Shown one piece after another: positions 61,967-64,000 of a stretch of 64,000 nucleotides of DNA. The notes under the pieces were generated by a model that was given only the letters and a program-made list of their open reading frames with translations, searched no databases and was not told the origin of the DNA. Position 1 is the stretch's first letter. Each line of letters opens with the position of its first letter. The position numbers were made by a program, and so were the translations under genes. Source of the stretch: an uncultured Nesterenkonia sp. GTDB lineage: Bacteria; Actinomycetota; Actinomycetes; Actinomycetales; Micrococcaceae. The stretch lies in assembly GCA_946222885.1 (NCBI GenBank), contig CAMIAK010000011.1, positions 33,151 through 97,150 of the forward strand, read 5' to 3'.

Positions 61967-63886
61967 TCAGAGGATGTCCTGGGCCCCGGTGAGGAACTCG
62001 TGGAGCAGCGGCCCGTTGGTGGAGCCGCCGAACTCCCCCTCCTCCAGGAAGATCGCCACCGCCAGGTCTCCCTGGACCGCGATCACCCAGGTGTGGGCGT
62101 AGCGCTCGTCCTCGTCCCCGGCCTCTGCGGTGCCGGTCTTGGCGTAGACGTGCTCGCCGGGGATCGGCTCCATGGTCTCCAGGGTGCCGAAGTTCACCGT
62201 GTCGGTCATCAGGGTCAGCAGGTCCTCGGCCTCGGACTCGCTGAGCCCCTCGGCGGGCCGGGGCTCCTCCGGGACCACCAGATGCGGGTGGACGGTGTGA
62301 CCGGCGCCGATGGAGGCCGCCACCGTCGCCATGCCCAGCGTGGAGGTCTCCACCTCACCCTGGCCGAAGAGGTTGGCGGCGTGCAGGTTCTCCTCGCTGT
62401 CATCCGGGACGGAGGCCTTGATGGCGGGCAGCCCGATGCCGACCTCATTGTCCAGGCCCAGGTCCAGGGCGGCCTGGTGGACCTCCGCGGAGGTGACGTC
62501 GTCATAGGCGGCGGCGAAGAGGGTGTTGCAGGAGACCGCCAGCGAGTCCCGGAAGGGGATGGTGCCCACGTACTCGCCCGGGTAGCCGGGCACATTGCCG
62601 AACTCCTGGCCGTTGACCACAGTGGTGTTCGGGCAGCTGACCATCGAATCCGGGGTGAGGCCGTCGCGGAGCATCGCCAGCGCGGAGACCATCTTGAAGG
62701 TGGAGCCGGGGGCGTAGGTGGACTGGGTGGCGTTCTCCACCTGGCTGTCCTCGGGGTTATGGCTGGCCGCGGCCAGGATCCCGCCGTCGGAGGGGCGGAT
62801 CGCCACGATGGAGGCGGTGACGTCCTGGTCGTCCACGACGCCCTGCGCCAGGTCCTGCAGGCGCGGATTCATCGTGGTCTCCAGGTCGTCGCCGGACTCC
62901 GGGCTGCTGGAGAAGACAGTCTCCTCCCCCACCAGGATGCTCACCCCGGCGGTGCCGCGCAGCAGTTCGTCATGGGTGGCCTGCATACCGGAGGTCCCGA
63001 CCATGTCCCCGTCGTTGAGGGTGGGATCCTCCTCCAGATGCTCCGCGGTGACCGGGCTGACCCGTCCCAGCAGCAGCGGGGCGAAGTCGTTGCTCGGCGG
63101 AAGGGAGCGCTCCCCGTAGACCATGTGGACGCCGTCGATGTGCTCGACGTCGGCGGCGGTGAGGTCCTCGGAGTCGGCGCGGACGGTGATGGCATCCACA
63201 AAGGCCTCCTCCCCGTAGGCCTCCACACGGTCCACGTATTCCTCGGCGTCGATGCCGGCGATCTCGGCCAGCTCGCGGGCGGCCTCGGAGGGGTCCTCGT
63301 CCTCACCGAACTGGGACTTGTCGATCCCCAGGGTGATCACGTCCCGGTTGTAGACCAGGGCGGTGCCGCTGTCGTCCATGATGCGCCCGCGCTCGGCCGG
63401 GGTGGTGGAGATCCCCACCGCCTCATCCCCGCGGTAGCCGGGCATGATGACCTCAGTGCCGCTGTTGAGCTGCCAGGCCTCGGCGTCCTCGCTGTAGACG
63501 AAGGATGCCTCGGTCTCATAGGTCCATTCCTCGCCCTCGGCGCCCACCAGCGCCAGGTCCCAGCGATGGTCGAGCTGCACTGTGGCGCGCGGGGGCTCCG
63601 GGGAGTCCTCCGCGGGCTCGCTCACGTCCAGCTCGGCGACCTCCACCTCCGGGGACAGCTCCCCGAGCGGCGCATGGAGGTTCTCGACGGCGGCGGAGAG
63701 GCTCTCCGCATCGGCGTCAGCCCCGGCGCGGAAGGACAGCCCGGAGAAGTCCCCGCTGGTCAGCGCCGCGGCGAGGGTCTCGACGTCCTCATCGATGGTC
63801 TCGATGGCGTCCTCGGAGCAGCCGGAGAGAAGCAGGAGCGCCGCAGCTCCCAGAACGGGAACTGAACGCGAGCTGGAAAAACGCAT
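61967..63886 (-). CDS. Penicillin-binding protein (class B-like transpeptidase), lipoprotein
   Basis: 639 residues. The signal ends in a lipobox LLLSGC (Cys near 23). An NTF2-like MecA_N domain (about 30-150) is followed by a dimer domain (VGISTTPAERGRIMDDSG) and a transpeptidase domain with SxxK at STFK (Ser395-Lys398), SxN at VSCNTLF, and KTG in YAKTGTAEAG. It cross-links peptidoglycan outside the membrane. As in MecA-type and PbpA-type proteins of Gram-positives it has no transglycosylase domain. Very acidic. Its start is 60 bp from the repeat at the window end. Confidence 0.93.
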   Translation of the reverse strand: MRFSSSRSVPVLGAAALLLLSGCSEDAIETIDEDVETLAAALTSGDFSGLSFRAGADADAESLSAAVENLHAPLGELSPEVEVAELDVSEPAEDSPEPPRATVQLDHRWDLALVGAEGEEWTYETEASFVYSEDAEAWQLNSGTEVIMPGYRGDEAVGISTTPAERGRIMDDSGTALVYNRDVITLGIDKSQFGEDEDPSEAARELAEIAGIDAEEYVDRVEAYGEEAFVDAITVRADSEDLTAADVEHIDGVHMVYGERSLPPSNDFAPLLLGRVSPVTAEHLEEDPTLNDGDMVGTSGMQATHDELLRGTAGVSILVGEETVFSSSPESGDDLETTMNPRLQDLAQGVVDDQDVTASIVAIRPSDGGILAAASHNPEDSQVENATQSTYAPGSTFKMVSALAMLRDGLTPDSMVSCPNTTVVNGQEFGNVPGYPGEYVGTIPFRDSLAVSCNTLFAAAYDDVTSAEVHQAALDLGLDNEVGIGLPAIKASVPDDSEENLHAANLFGQGEVETSTLGMATVAASIGAGHTVHPHLVVPEEPRPAEGLSESEAEDLLTLMTDTVNFGTLETMEPIPGEHVYAKTGTAEAGDEDERYAHTWVIAVQGDLAVAIFLEEGEFGGSTNGPLLHEFLTGAQDIL

Positions 63887-63945
63887 GCCTCCCAGTATGG
63901 AACAGATCCCGACGCCGGGGGAACAGATTTCAGCGGCTGGACTGG

Positions 63946-64000
63946 TGCTCCCTCACCGGTCGCGACTGGGCTCATGCTCCCTCACCGGTCGCGACTGGGC
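63946..64000. repeat. Start of a 29-bp-period tandem repeat, cut by window end
   Basis: A 26-bp unit beginning TGCTCCCTCACCGG and ending GACTGGGC occurs at 63946-63971 and again at 63975-64000, separated by TCA; period 29 bp. Each unit holds CCGGTCGCGACTGG, a near-palindrome centred on TCGCGA. Further copies may lie beyond 64000. Spacing of 3 bp rules out a CRISPR. Confidence 0.7.

Noticed and set aside
63946..64000. CRISPR array
   Set aside because: The spacer is only 3 bp and the unit repeats exactly with a 29-bp period; no cas gene is present.

Overview
The window is high-GC DNA (heavily G/C third codon positions, GTG starts, ATGA/GTGA gene overlaps, several genes without a Shine-Dalgarno) from an actinobacterium. 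Gene content and the very acidic secreted proteins suggest a member of the Micrococcales, plausibly Micrococcaceae and perhaps a salt-tolerant genus; this placement is inference. No rRNA, tRNA, CRISPR array, insertion sequence or phage gene was seen. Almost all of the DNA is coding.

Layout. 1-2755: a siderophore-type iron ABC system (binding lipoprotein cut by the window edge, two FecCD permeases, no ATPase). 2791-7720: a small hypothetical pair around a palindromic operator, an amidohydrolase, a PaiB-like flavoprotein and an M14-like peptidase. 7792-13691: a second, complete siderophore ABC system and two tandem AraC regulators. 13752-21573: housekeeping and small-molecule genes (Tag glycosylase, Nudix, GNAT, LysE and EamA exporters, MocR regulator, a frameshifted HAD gene, ABC-F). 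21557-28314: a divergent catabolic cluster (LysR-thiolase against CitMHS transporter, AtuA-like large and small proteins, CoA-transferase A/B). 28315-33331: AAA ATPase, MazG, Nudix, YecM-like protein, and the divergent copA/csoR copper pair with clear CsoR boxes.

33351-55968 is the most interesting part. A histidine-utilisation operon (hutU, YjiH-like membrane protein, M20 amidohydrolase, hutF, hutI) lies next to two OpuC/EgtU-type betaine ABC transporters, an IclR regulator, an ornithine-cyclodeaminase-family protein, a metal-dependent amidohydrolase, a YeiH-family exporter, and three histidine ammonia-lyase (HAL) superfamily proteins. Only the third HAL (hutH, 54355-55968) has a normal MIO triad (Cys-Ser-Gly). 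The other two cannot form MIO: one has a Thr-Ala-Asp deletion variant and one has Ala-Ala-Gly. MIO-less HAL homologues are known as ergothionase, a trimethylammonia-lyase. With betaine-type importers and the hut genes alongside, the best hypothesis is import and breakdown of histidine-derived betaines (hercynine, ergothioneine or similar) to glutamate. A 65-bp sequence shared without gaps between the promoter at 41842-41906 and the one in front of the IclR gene at 54153-54217 ties the two ends of the locus into one regulon.

Three intergenic spots carry nested, co-centred palindromes: a 69-bp repeat family at 30484 and 54264, and a different sequence of the same design at 34589. 55969-64000: an FAD-linked oxidase, a methyltransferase, a degenerate CPBP-family membrane protein, an Asp/Glu-rich secreted protein, a stand-alone winged-helix regulator with an 8-codon leader, trmB, a lipoprotein penicillin-binding protein, and the start of a 29-bp-period repeat cut by the window end.
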